Shown: positions 1 through 7,904 of the stretch, piece by piece | Numbering within the stretch: the stretch's first letter is position 1 | Layout of the letters: every line of letters begins with the position of its first letter | Source of the DNA: Methanomicrobia archaeon | GTDB taxonomy: Archaea; Methanobacteriota_B; Thermococci; Methanofastidiosales; NM3 | Direction: 5' to 3' | NCBI GenBank assembly: GCA_030603445.1 | Contig: JAUVXU010000018.1 | Location: forward strand, 1 to 26,707 | DNA length: 26,707 bases | The notes under the pieces: model-generated | Database searches by the model: none | Told to the model about the DNA's origin: nothing | The model's input: only the letters and a program-made list of their open reading frames with translations | Position numbers and translations under genes: made by a program

Positions 1-1
1 C

Positions 2-484
2 GAGATTTGTGGAAGAGACTTCAATGGCAAGGGATTCAAGATCATCGTTGAGAGGGCTGAACTTAATGTATGTCCATCATGCAGGAAATTTGGAGGAACG
101 CCTCAATTGCAACATCGTGTTCCTAGCAGCAAAATGCAACCACAAAAAGGTGGAGGGGATATTCGTCCGCAGAGCCGCCCTCCAAGCTCCCGGCAAAGGG
201 CACGCAGTCTAGAGCTTGTGGAAGACTATAACGTTGTTTTGAAGAACAAGCGAGAGAAACTGGGATTATCCCAATCAGATCTTGGTAAGCGCGTGAATGA
301 GAAGGAGTCACTAATACACCGTATAGAAACTAAGGCAATAAGGCCTTCTAATAAAGTGGCACTCAAAATAGAAAAGGAGCTTGATATCAAATTATTAGAG
401 CAAGTGGAGGGTTTTGAAGTCGAAAAGAAAGTGTCCCTAAGCCGCGGTCTTACTATAGGAGATATTATTAATTTTAAGAAATGA
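2..484 (+). CDS. mbf1: Multiprotein-bridging factor 1 (MBF1), 5' end cut by window edge
   Basis: The frame is open from the first bases of the window, so the start lies upstream; about 160 residues are visible. The product begins inside an N-terminal zinc ribbon: the last Cys of the first CxxC (EICGR) and the whole second pair (CPSC) are present. A basic, Gln/Pro/Ser-rich linker follows. The C-terminal half is a Cro/C1-type helix-turn-helix (KNKREKLGLSQSDLGKRVNE, then a segment ending in IRPSNK). This order, ribbon, linker and HTH, is that of archaeal MBF1, a conserved HTH protein thought to act in transcription or translation. The TTG at 107 and ATG at 23 are internal or out of frame and are not the start. 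The gene converges on the histidine kinase, with 53 nt between the stops. Confidence 0.93.
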   Translation, partial: EICGRDFNGKGFKIIVERAELNVCPSCRKFGGTPQLQHRVPSSKMQPQKGGGDIRPQSRPPSSRQRARSLELVEDYNVVLKNKREKLGLSQSDLGKRVNEKESLIHRIETKAIRPSNKVALKIEKELDIKLLEQVEGFEVEKKVSLSRGLTIGDIINFKK

Positions 485-537
485 ATAAATTCTTGTATCT
501 CTTTGTATTAAGAAGACATATGACATTGTTTCAATAT

Positions 538-2058
538 TTAATTACTTTTATTAGGGTTATTATCCGAAGTCGGCAGTGAGAACCAGAATGTTGCTCCCTT
601 TCCTAACTTGGAATCAACCCATACTTCGCCACTATAATCCTCGATTATCTTTTTCACAATAGCAAGGCCTATTCCTGTTCCCGTCTTCTTGCTCTTCAGT
701 TTCTCAAAAGGTTCGAATATCTTTTCGTGGTATTCGGGCGCAATCCCAACACCGTTGTCTTTAACGTAGAACTGGTACGAATCTTTCATCTTCTTAGAAC
801 CTATCTCTATTCTTGGATGAGGCAGAGTCTTAGCATGTTCTATGGCATTTATTATGAGGTTCGAAAACACTTCTTCTACATTCTCTTTTTCAACAAGCAG
901 TATTGGCATCTTGGAAGAAACAACGATCTCAACACCATTTTTTGCTCTAGGTATTTCTAAATCGTTCACGATCTTTCTTACGAGTGTGTTGAAGTCAGTC
1001 TTTGTGAAAGATGATTTTTTCCACCCTAGCCTCCCAATCTTTAGGATACTTTCGATAACATTATCCATCTGGTGAGTTGCACCTGTTATTCTTTTTAAGG
1101 ATTCTTCTGCTTCCTTGATGTTTCTCTCTTTCAAATCACCCTCCAAAAACTCGCAAAAACCACGGATGGTAACAAGCGGAGTTTTGAGATCGTGTGTGGT
1201 AGTATATAAAAATCTCTCGAGTTCTTCATTTTTCTTCTTAAGATCCTTTGATATTTTTTCCTTTTCCCCTTCTGCTCTCTTCTGCACAGTAATGTCACGG
1301 GCGATTGCAAATACACCTTCCTGCCCATTATGAAAAACCGCAGCGTTAAATAGAACGGACGTACTATGGCCTTCCACATGGCGTACTTCCAATGGATAGT
1401 CCCGTAGGATGCCTTCAGTAAGAGTTTTATGATAACCGCCATAGGCATTGTCAGGCTCTGTGAAGTAGTCTATGAAATTAGTGTTAATCATTTCCTTTCT
1501 CGTGAAACCAGTGGTATCTTCTGCAATTCGATTAATATCGATAATCTTTCCATCAGTGTTGATAGCAACAAGGAGGTCTGGGCTTGTTTCGAATAGAATA
1601 CGCATATGGTGTGCCATCTCTCGGGCTTTCTCTTCAGACTTTTTTAGTTCCTTTGTTCGTTCCTCCACTTTTTTCTCCAGCGTCCCAGTGTACTCTTTTA
1701 ATTTATTTTTTACAATGTTATTATTTTCACCCGCATATGCAAAAATGATGCCAACAATGCAAAACATGAGAACTCTTGTTATATCATTTATCCACGAAAT
1801 ATCTGTTCTGAAGAAATGATGATTCAAAAGCAAGAAAAGGGAAAAAAACAGACTTATAATGAAGCCTTTTCTCCCCCACCAGAAACATGCCATGACAATT
1901 GGGATGTAAAAGAGATGGCTATATACTGCTCCTTTATTTAAAATAATTATGGCGTAATATGTTATACCTATAAGTATCCCTACTAATAATAGAATAGAAA
2001 TTATTTTTAAACTATTATTATCCTCCCTTCTTTGATTGTTTTTCATTTTTCCCTTCAT
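538..2058 (-). CDS. Membrane-bound PAS sensor histidine kinase
   Basis: This is a 506-residue sensor kinase. The first ~110 residues hold about four hydrophobic helices, with charged stretches between them, forming a membrane sensor. A coiled coil (roughly 120-150, rich in K/E) leads to a PAS domain (about 152-260, ending FAIARDITVQKRAE). The HisKA dimerisation domain carries the phospho-acceptor in THDLKTP (His ~289). The HATPase domain has the N box (NLIINAIEHA), G1 (DNGVGIAP), F box (FEPF) and G2 (GTGIGLAI). It should autophosphorylate on His. No response regulator lies beside it, so its partner is unknown. Two starts are possible: ATG 2058, without a visible ribosome site, or ATG 2046, preceded by AAGGGA. 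A minus-strand TATA box (2129-2137) lies upstream. The signal it senses cannot be told from the sequence. Confidence 0.93.
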   Translation of the reverse strand: MKGKMKNNQRREDNNSLKIISILLLVGILIGITYYAIIILNKGAVYSHLFYIPIVMACFWWGRKGFIISLFFSLFLLLNHHFFRTDISWINDITRVLMFCIVGIIFAYAGENNNIVKNKLKEYTGTLEKKVEERTKELKKSEEKAREMAHHMRILFETSPDLLVAINTDGKIIDINRIAEDTTGFTRKEMINTNFIDYFTEPDNAYGGYHKTLTEGILRDYPLEVRHVEGHSTSVLFNAAVFHNGQEGVFAIARDITVQKRAEGEKEKISKDLKKKNEELERFLYTTTHDLKTPLVTIRGFCEFLEGDLKERNIKEAEESLKRITGATHQMDNVIESILKIGRLGWKKSSFTKTDFNTLVRKIVNDLEIPRAKNGVEIVVSSKMPILLVEKENVEEVFSNLIINAIEHAKTLPHPRIEIGSKKMKDSYQFYVKDNGVGIAPEYHEKIFEPFEKLKSKKTGTGIGLAIVKKIIEDYSGEVWVDSKLGKGATFWFSLPTSDNNPNKSN

Positions 2059-2137
2059 CTGTTCGATTTGTTTGATATTAGTTCTTAAACTTTTTAATTT
2101 TTCCCTTAATCCATCTTTTCACCACAAGAATATATAC

Positions 2138-2272
2138 TTCTTAGGGGAAAGTACAACTGTGGCAAACGTTGGGATGTCGATTGTGGAAAAGATAATAAAA
2201 GCCCATATCGGGAAGATAAAGATAAAAAGTAAGGGGGGGAAGGACGATATTTACAATAATGCTTCCAAGTGA
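2138..2272 (+). pseudogene. Probable decayed C-terminal end of a histidine kinase
   Basis: A plus-strand frame ending at the TGA at 2270-2272 encodes GMSIVEKIIKAHIGKIKIKS, followed by KGGK. This matches the G2 box and last strands of a HATPase domain (compare GIGLAIVKKIIEDYSGEVWV in the intact kinase next door). No HisKA, N box or G1 is found upstream in any frame; the sequence before it is the promoter and 5' end of the intact kinase on the other strand. I read it as the 3' remnant of a second kinase lost by deletion. It lies in the 385-nt gap between the kinase and proS, whose remainder holds only promoter sequence. Chance similarity is possible because the match covers only about 30 residues. 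Confidence 0.55.
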
Positions 2273-2377
2273 TACAGTCTCTAAAAAATAAGTAATAACC
2301 AAAAGATTTATAAATTATCATTGTTATCTGACCTTTATGTTGTCTGCACAATTTTACAGGCGGGATTTACTTCCAGG

Positions 2378-2387
2378 CCTATAAATC
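2378..2387 (+). promoter_or_regulatory. TATA box for proS-proC
   Basis: CCTATAAATC lies about 60 nt before the proS ATG, which puts a start site near 2406-2412 and gives a leader of about 35 nt containing the GGTGAT ribosome site. A second AT-rich candidate (TTTATAAATT, about 2307-2316) lies further upstream. Confidence 0.5.
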
Positions 2388-2443
2388 GCTTATTTTATTA
2401 GCTGTGCGGCCCCATAATATTCAATTTTATCCGGTGATTCTAC

Positions 2444-3877
2444 ATGAGTGAAGATGAAGGCATTACTGTCAAGAAGGATGAGAATTTTTCAGAATGGTAT
2501 AATCAGGTAGTTCTACGTGCCGAGCTTGCCGATTTCTCGCCTGTGAAAGGGTGCATGGTAATACGCCCATATGGTTTCCAGATATGGGAAAAAATTAAAG
2601 GATATCTTGACAAGAGGATTCAAGAGACTGGACATTCTAATGCTTATTTTCCTTTATTCATTCCTGAAAACCTGTTACAAAAAGAAGCAGACCATGTGGA
2701 AGGATTTTCTCCAGAGGTTGCATGGGTAACGCAGGGCGGAAATACGCCTTTAGAAGAACGCTTGGCAATACGCCCTACATCCGAGACGATAATGTACACA
2801 ATGTATTCAAAATGGATACGCTCATATCGCGATTTGCCCCTTCTTATAAATCAATGGGCAAACGTGGTAAGATGGGAGACGAAGATGACAAAACTGTTCA
2901 TGCGAACTCGCGAGTTCCTCTGGCAAGAAGGCCATACCGTTCATGCAACAAAAGAAGAGGCAGATGAGGAAGTAATGAAGATGCTTCATGTGTATGAGGA
3001 GGTTTACGAAAAGATCCTTGCAATACCTGTTATCCTGGGAAAGAAAACGGAAAATGAAAAGTTTGCCGGAGCATTATACACTACTACATGCGAGGCACTC
3101 ATGCCTGATAAAAAAGCTGTCCAGGGATGTACATCGCATAATCTGGGCCAGCACTTCTCAAAAGTGTTTGATATAACATTTACCGACAAAGATGAGAAGA
3201 AGAAGTATGCATGGCAGACATCATGGGGCCTTACAACTCGTACAATAGCCACGCTAATAATGGTGCATAGCGACGATAAGGGTCTAGTCCTCCCGCCAGA
3301 AGTCGCACCTATAGAGGCGGTAATCGTGCCCATTTTATTCAAGAAGGGAAAAGAGAGTGTAATTGAGGCAGCTGTCGCGATAAAAGATTCTTTATCCAGT
3401 TTTAGAGTGGAACTTGATGACAGGGAGGGTTACTCTGCAGGTTATAAGTTTAATCACTGGGAAGTGCGCGGAGTGCCTGTGCGTATAGAAGTTGGCCCCA
3501 GGGATGTAAAGAACAATCAAGCTGTGCTTGTTAGAAGGGATTCTGGTGAAAAAAGAACAGTACCTATTGAATGCATAAATGAAGAGGTAAAGACCCTTAT
3601 TAAAGATATACAGTCTAACCTATTTAACAAGGCAGAGGCATTCCTCAACGAAAATACGCATGTAGTCGATGACTACGAAGAGTTTATGGCGCTAATGAAA
3701 GATAACGGCGGTATAATAAAAGTGAACTGGTGCGGAAACGCTGGTTGTGAAGAGGCTATAAAAGACGAGACCGGTGCAACATCCTCCTGCATACCTTTTG
3801 AGGGTTCGCCAAATGGGAAATGCATCTACTGTGGCGAAAATGCCAATGAAATAGTATACTTTGCAAAGCATTACTAA
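2444..3877 (+). CDS. proS: Prolyl-tRNA synthetase, archaeal/eukaryotic type
   Basis: It charges tRNA-Pro with proline in the cytoplasm. The 477-residue length fits the archaeal/eukaryotic type, which lacks the bacterial editing insert. The N-terminal signature EWYNQVVLRAELADFSPVKG is followed by class II motif 2 (VRWE at 142-145, then FMRTREFLWQEGHT), an anticodon-binding domain (about 280-390), and a C-terminal zinc domain with Cys 430, 435, 460 and 463. The chain ends in Tyr (AKHY), typical of this type. The ATG follows GGTGAT with good spacing, which supports this start. It is the first gene of a pair with proC: only 11 nt separate them, so supply of proline and its loading on tRNA are probably co-transcribed. 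Confidence 0.98.
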   Translation: MSEDEGITVKKDENFSEWYNQVVLRAELADFSPVKGCMVIRPYGFQIWEKIKGYLDKRIQETGHSNAYFPLFIPENLLQKEADHVEGFSPEVAWVTQGGNTPLEERLAIRPTSETIMYTMYSKWIRSYRDLPLLINQWANVVRWETKMTKLFMRTREFLWQEGHTVHATKEEADEEVMKMLHVYEEVYEKILAIPVILGKKTENEKFAGALYTTTCEALMPDKKAVQGCTSHNLGQHFSKVFDITFTDKDEKKKYAWQTSWGLTTRTIATLIMVHSDDKGLVLPPEVAPIEAVIVPILFKKGKESVIEAAVAIKDSLSSFRVELDDREGYSAGYKFNHWEVRGVPVRIEVGPRDVKNNQAVLVRRDSGEKRTVPIECINEEVKTLIKDIQSNLFNKAEAFLNENTHVVDDYEEFMALMKDNGGIIKVNWCGNAGCEEAIKDETGATSSCIPFEGSPNGKCIYCGENANEIVYFAKHY

Positions 3878-3888
3878 CTTGTGATCAA

Positions 3889-4740
3889 ATGGATGGAATA
3901 GAAGTAGATAAAACAACGGGCGATTGCAGCTGCACAGAAAGCACATTGCCTCTTGGCTGCGTTGGATTTATTGGTGCAGGAAATATGGCTTGCGCTATAA
4001 TGGACTGTATTTCTGGAACGAGCGAGATTATCGCATCAAGGCGTTCTGTAAACGCACTGCGGGCATTAAAGAGCAAATATAATCTGCACACAACTACAGA
4101 CAACAGGGCTCTAGTGGAGGCTAGCGACATAATCTTCATTTGCGTGAAACCACAATCAGCAGATGCCTTGTTTCAGGAGATAGCCGATCTTGACTTTTCC
4201 GATAAAATGGTCATAAGTATTCTAGCTGGGAAAAAGATAGAGTACTTTACAAGTAATTTAAAGGGTTGCACAAGGGTAGTTCGCGCAATGCCAAATCTTG
4301 GGCTCCTCGTTGGAAAAGGCGCAACAGCATATACCCTTTCTAAAAAGTGCACAAAAAACGATGAGAAAAAGGCGCACATAATTTTGAACTCTGGCGCCAT
4401 TGCTATAAAAGTGCAAGAAGAAGACCTAGACACTATAACTGCATTAAGTGGGTGTGGGCCAGCATTTCTTAGCTACTTTCTTAGCGCGATGGAAGACGCT
4501 GCTGTTTCCCAGGGCTTAGACAAACATGTTGCAAGGACCCTTCTATTCCAAACTGTAGTAGGTACGTACGACTATCTGAAGCAAAACGACGAACCATACG
4601 ATTCGTTCATAAAACGTGTTGCATCAGAAGGCGGGGCCACTCAAGCAGGTATAAAAGCTGCAAACAAGGCTAAAATTCCAGAAGCAATATCTGAAATGTT
4701 GGAATCAGCAGTAAAGCGTGCAATAAAGTTAGGAGAGTGA
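3889..4740 (+). CDS. proC: Pyrroline-5-carboxylate reductase
   Basis: It reduces pyrroline-5-carboxylate to proline with NAD(P)H, the last step of proline synthesis. The Rossmann nucleotide-binding loop is GFIGAGNMACAIM (about residues 26-38). The C-terminal helical dimerisation domain carries the family's signature around ALSGCGPAF and ASEGGATQAGI. The length of 283 is slightly more than usual because about 22 residues (with a CSC motif) precede the first strand. GTGATC stands just before the ATG at 3889, which supports translating this extension. It follows proS by 11 nt. Its stop lies 4 nt from the stop of the convergent FkbM gene. Confidence 0.97.
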   Translation: MDGIEVDKTTGDCSCTESTLPLGCVGFIGAGNMACAIMDCISGTSEIIASRRSVNALRALKSKYNLHTTTDNRALVEASDIIFICVKPQSADALFQEIADLDFSDKMVISILAGKKIEYFTSNLKGCTRVVRAMPNLGLLVGKGATAYTLSKKCTKNDEKKAHIILNSGAIAIKVQEEDLDTITALSGCGPAFLSYFLSAMEDAAVSQGLDKHVARTLLFQTVVGTYDYLKQNDEPYDSFIKRVASEGGATQAGIKAANKAKIPEAISEMLESAVKRAIKLGE

Positions 4741-4744
4741 CGAG

Positions 4745-5560
4745 CTATATCGAGAAGTAGAGATCTCCGCATTTTCCTTCTGTATCTTTTAGCAGTGTGA
4801 ATCCTTTCTTTGCCATATTATTTTTTATTTTTTCTTTTATTTCGTCACTATGGCACTCAACTACAACATTGCTTGTCTTAAGCAACGTCTTTTCTGCCCC
4901 GTTTAGCACTTTGTGCTCTGCACCTTCCACATCTATTTTCAATATGTCTATATGATTTTCATCTCTTAGCATTTCATCAAGTGTAAATGACCTTACCGTT
5001 ATGCGCTTTATCCTATCAACATCAAGCCACGGCCGATAACCAAATATTCTAAAGCCCCCTATTGCGGTTATCTCATCCACTATTTGAAATGAACGCTGTT
5101 CGCTGGTGTCTGAGAGGGCGCATTTGTGTATATGTACATTTTTGATATTATTTTCCTTGATGTTCTCTTCAAGGAGGGAAAGCGCATTTGGATTTGGTTC
5201 AAACGAATGGACTTTTAGATCAGGATTTCCTCGCTTTAACTTCATGACATAAAATCCCTCGTTGGACCCTACATCTGCTACAACACTAGCGGCACTGCCA
5301 TCGAAACCTGGTAGAAGTTGGTGTTGATTTTCCTCAAAGATCTCATAGAGTATACTAAGTGATGAGCAGGCACATCTTTTTTGTAGATGAAATGTGTAGC
5401 CATATAACTTTAATTTGAGAACTTCATCCCCCTTGATTATCTTGCCATGGTCAAAGACCTCATGTTGGTCTGATTGTATTTGAAGCAGTAGCTTCCTGGT
5501 GTCGTCATTCTCGGCATGTTTAAGGAGCGTTGTGTAGTTAGTGTTACCCATTACTTCCAT
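4745..5560 (-). CDS. FkbM-family SAM-dependent methyltransferase
   Basis: This 271-residue protein has an FkbM-type Rossmann methyltransferase in its C-terminal two thirds. It shows the SAM-binding motif I (VVADVGSNEGFY), the acidic end of strand 2 (VHSFEPNPNA), and the family hallmark ILKIDVEGAEHKVLNGA. Members usually O-methylate sugars or secondary metabolites; the substrate here is not evident. About 90 residues of unassigned sequence come first. ATG 5560 and ATG 5551 (MEVMGN) are both possible, and neither has a strong ribosome site. A minus-strand TATA box (TTATAAATC, 5590-5598) gives a start site close to the ATG. It is divergent from glyS and sits between two synthetase loci without an obvious link to them. 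Confidence 0.88.
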   Translation of the reverse strand: MEVMGNTNYTTLLKHAENDDTRKLLLQIQSDQHEVFDHGKIIKGDEVLKLKLYGYTFHLQKRCACSSLSILYEIFEENQHQLLPGFDGSAASVVADVGSNEGFYVMKLKRGNPDLKVHSFEPNPNALSLLEENIKENNIKNVHIHKCALSDTSEQRSFQIVDEITAIGGFRIFGYRPWLDVDRIKRITVRSFTLDEMLRDENHIDILKIDVEGAEHKVLNGAEKTLLKTSNVVVECHSDEIKEKIKNNMAKKGFTLLKDTEGKCGDLYFSI

Positions 5561-5586
5561 ATAAGATTAGGATAATTTAAGTTTTT

Positions 5587-5605
5587 TTGATTTATAACAA
5601 ATCAA
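5587..5605. promoter_or_regulatory. Inverted repeat over the FkbM promoter
   Basis: TTGATTT-N5-AAATCAA is a perfect 7-bp inverted repeat whose centre covers the minus-strand TATA box of the FkbM methyltransferase gene. A dimeric regulator bound here would block TBP. It may also be chance in AT-rich sequence. Confidence 0.4.
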
Positions 5606-5624
5606 TTTGTTCTTTTTGTAAGAT

Positions 5625-5638
5625 ATATTTTTATATAT
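5625..5638 (+). promoter_or_regulatory. TATA box for glyS
   Basis: The run TATATTTTTATATA gives an expected start site near 5655-5660, leaving a very short leader that includes the AAGGTG ribosome site before ATG 5668. Confidence 0.65.
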
Positions 5639-5667
5639 GACAACAGTTTTTAGGAAAAGGTGTTACA

Positions 5668-7128
5668 ATGAAAATTGATGATGTTATGGATGTTGCCTTA
5701 AGAAGGGGTTTCATCTTTCCGGCTTCTGAGATATATGGCGGCGTTTCTGGGTTCTGGGAATACGGCCACTTAGGTACCATGGTAAAGAGGAAGTGGGAAG
5801 ATGCATGGAGGCGGCATTTCCTCAAGCTAGACCCAAATTTTTATGAGATTTCCACAACTAATATCATGCCTAAGGCAGTATTTGAGGGTTCGGGGCATCT
5901 TGAAAACTTCAACGATCCCTTAACATCATGCAAAAAATGCAACCAGCGCTTCAGGGCAGATGATATAATTGCCGAATCAACAGGAAAAAACGCAGAAGAC
6001 CTCACAGCAGAAGAGATGACCGACCTGATAATATCAGGAAAGATACAATGCCCGAAATGCAAGGGGGCCCTAGGGGAAGTTAACTGGTTTAATATGATGT
6101 TTAGGTTGGATATAGGGGCATCTGGAGGCACGACAGGGTATCTTCGCCCTGAAACTGCCCAAGGTTCCTTCATTTCTTTCAAGCGCATGTTTGAGGTCTT
6201 GCGCAACAGGCTTCCTATTGGGCTTGCCATAATAGGCAGGGTCTACAGGAACGAGATATCCCCCCGCCAGGGATTCTTCAGATTGCGTGAGTTCAATCAG
6301 GCTGAATTGCAAATATTCTTTGACCCTGATAAATTTGAAGAGCATGAGGACTGGGAATCTGTCAAGGACGTGAAATTGAGACTAAAGCCCCTTGATACGG
6401 ACGATATAATTGAAATGAGCTGTGAATCATTTAGCGATACTTATGGCATAGGCAAGTTCTACGTTTATTATATGGCAAGGACCCAGGAGTTCTACCTTGA
6501 GAAACTGGGATTGTCCCGCGATATGTTTCGCTTCAGGGAGCTTTCTGAAAAGGAGAAGGCATTTTACAACAAGGTGCACTGGGACGTTGAGGTGTTCATG
6601 GAGACTCTTGGGGGCTATAAAGAAGTTGGCGGAATCCACTACCGTACCGATCATGACCTATCTGGGCATCAGGCGATATCAAAACAAAAAATGCAGGTAA
6701 ATATAGATGGGAAGAAGTTTATTCCGCATGTGCTAGAACTTAGTTTTGGTGTTGATAGGAACTTCTGGACACTTTTGGATGTTAGCTATGATAAGGAGGA
6801 TGAACGCACAGTTTTTAGATTTAAACCTCCAATGGCCCCTAAAACCGTTGCAGTTTTCCCTTTGCTAAATAAACCAGAGCTTATATCAAAGGCAAAGGAG
6901 ATCTACGACCTTCTTTCTATGGTGATGGAAACTGATTACGACAAAGGCGGGTCCATAGGCAGAAGATACAGGCGACAAGATGAGATCGGAACACCATACT
7001 GTATAACTGTTGACTTTGATACATTAGAAAAAGGCACTGTTACGCTGCGTGATAGGGACACGATGAATCAAGATAGGATACCAGTAGATTCTGTGCTTCA
7101 GGAGATCGTTACTAGGATCTCCTCTTGA
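5668..7128 (+). CDS. glyS: Glycyl-tRNA synthetase, alpha2 type
   Basis: It charges tRNA-Gly with glycine. The class II core shows MKIDDVMDVALRRGFIFPAS and GFWEYGHLG at the N-terminus, a zinc-type pair of CxxC motifs (CKKC about 91-94, CPKC about 129-132), LRPETAQGSF, the motif 2 region (GRVYRNEISPRQGFFRLREF) and motif 3 near LELSFGVDRNFW. A C-terminal anticodon-binding domain follows (APKTVAVFPLLNK to the end). At 486 residues it is shorter than many archaeal homologues as I remember them, though all core motifs are present. AAGGTG six nt before the ATG supports the start. It is divergent from the FkbM gene, and a T-rich tract follows the stop. Confidence 0.97.
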   Translation: MKIDDVMDVALRRGFIFPASEIYGGVSGFWEYGHLGTMVKRKWEDAWRRHFLKLDPNFYEISTTNIMPKAVFEGSGHLENFNDPLTSCKKCNQRFRADDIIAESTGKNAEDLTAEEMTDLIISGKIQCPKCKGALGEVNWFNMMFRLDIGASGGTTGYLRPETAQGSFISFKRMFEVLRNRLPIGLAIIGRVYRNEISPRQGFFRLREFNQAELQIFFDPDKFEEHEDWESVKDVKLRLKPLDTDDIIEMSCESFSDTYGIGKFYVYYMARTQEFYLEKLGLSRDMFRFRELSEKEKAFYNKVHWDVEVFMETLGGYKEVGGIHYRTDHDLSGHQAISKQKMQVNIDGKKFIPHVLELSFGVDRNFWTLLDVSYDKEDERTVFRFKPPMAPKTVAVFPLLNKPELISKAKEIYDLLSMVMETDYDKGGSIGRRYRRQDEIGTPYCITVDFDTLEKGTVTLRDRDTMNQDRIPVDSVLQEIVTRISS

Positions 7129-7141
7129 TTATTTTTTATTT
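7129..7141 (+). terminator. T-rich terminator after glyS
   Basis: TTATTTTTTATTT follows the glyS stop directly. Archaeal RNA polymerase commonly ends at such T-tracts without a hairpin. Confidence 0.45.
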
Positions 7142-7213
7142 GATATGCGCTATTTTAGATATAATTCAATTTTAAAATAAATCTAAAAAAACATAAAAAT
7201 AAGATAATGCCAC

Positions 7214-7246
7214 TTGAAGATGCCCAAGATGAATCGGGCCCTTCAA
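7214..7246. other. Hairpin between convergent glyS and FKBP genes
   Basis: The arms TTGAAG/CTTCAA and GCCC/GGGC nest with a small internal bulge (AT opposite C) and a 10-nt loop. It lies in the 156-nt gap between convergent genes. It may help end transcription. A 43-codon ORF starting at 7207 runs through it into the FKBP gene on the other strand; I see no support for that ORF. Confidence 0.4.
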
Positions 7247-7284
7247 ATATATTAAGGAGTGACATTTTTTCTAAAGATCGGGAA

Positions 7285-7731
7285 TCAAGCTTGCTCCTTT
7301 TTCTTTATTACTTCAAGCAACGTTATATCAAAAGTTAGGTCCTGGCCTGCAAGTGGGTGATTGGCATCAAGGACAACCTCTTTTTCATTTATATCTAATA
7401 CAATAAATTCCACTGCATCATCTTTGCTTGCGCCTACTAGTATCCGTTGTCCTACCTCAAATTTTACATCGTCTGGTATTTCTGCCCTATCAATTACCTG
7501 GACAAGCTCCTCAATATGGGGGCCATATGCCTCCTTATCAACTATTCTTATCGTCTTTTTGTCATTTGGGGACATTCCTATAAGGGATTGTTCAAATGCA
7601 GGGATGATGTTTCCATCCCCAATTATAAATTCAAGAGGCTCGGCTTCATCGGTGCTATCAAACACACTGCCGTCACTTATTTTTCCAGTATAATTAACTT
7701 TTACTTTATCTCCGTTTTCTGCTTGTGTCAT
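7285..7731 (-). CDS. FKBP-type peptidyl-prolyl isomerase, SlyD-like
   Basis: It catalyses cis-trans isomerisation of Xaa-Pro bonds and acts as a folding helper. The FKBP half (KVKVNYTGKISDGSVFDST, then PLEFIIGDG and IPAFEQSLIGM) is interrupted by the 'insert-in-flap' domain of the SlyD class (about residues 70-125), and the fold closes with LDANHPLAGQDLTFDITLLEV. No His-rich metal-binding tail is present. I choose ATG 7731 (MTQAENGDKV): homologues start just before this point, and the TATA box at 7761-7773 predicts a transcript start near 7740, downstream of the in-frame ATG at 7752. It is divergent from the Ca2+ ATPase. Confidence 0.95.
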   Translation of the reverse strand: MTQAENGDKVKVNYTGKISDGSVFDSTDEAEPLEFIIGDGNIIPAFEQSLIGMSPNDKKTIRIVDKEAYGPHIEELVQVIDRAEIPDDVKFEVGQRILVGASKDDAVEFIVLDINEKEVVLDANHPLAGQDLTFDITLLEVIKKKEQA

Positions 7732-7760
7732 TTGTATCATTCCAATATGCAATTAAATGC

Positions 7761-7773
7761 AATTATATTTACA
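7761..7773 (-). promoter_or_regulatory. TATA box for the FKBP gene
   Basis: Read on the minus strand, AAATATAATT lies about 35 nt before ATG 7731, giving a leader of roughly 10 nt. This position argues against the longer start at 7752. Confidence 0.55.
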
Positions 7774-7832
7774 AATGCCCTTAAAAGACATCTATAACTT
7801 TGCTGTTTTTCTATTCTTTTATAAGCGTTGCG

Positions 7833-7845
7833 TATGCTTTGCATA
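7833..7845. promoter_or_regulatory. TATGC-TTT-GCATA palindrome in the FKBP/ATPase divergent region
   Basis: This is a perfect 5-3-5 inverted repeat about 25-30 bp upstream of the ATPase TATA box and about 60 bp upstream of the FKBP TATA box. It could be an operator. The evidence is only its symmetry and position. Confidence 0.3.
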
Positions 7846-7870
7846 TTTTTGCTAAAATTAATATGAGGAA

Positions 7871-7884
7871 AATTATATATAAAT
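7871..7884 (+). promoter_or_regulatory. TATA box for the Ca2+ ATPase
   Basis: ATTATATATAAATA is centred about 27 nt before ATG 7905, so the transcript should start at or within a few nt of the ATG (leaderless or nearly so). No good ribosome site is seen. Confidence 0.65.
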
Positions 7885-7904
7885 AATTAAAATATAGGGT
7901 TGCA

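Noticed and set aside
7207-7338. 43-codon ORF between glyS and the FKBP gene
   Set aside because: It has no ribosome site, overlaps the FKBP coding region on the other strand, and its first part is a hairpin.
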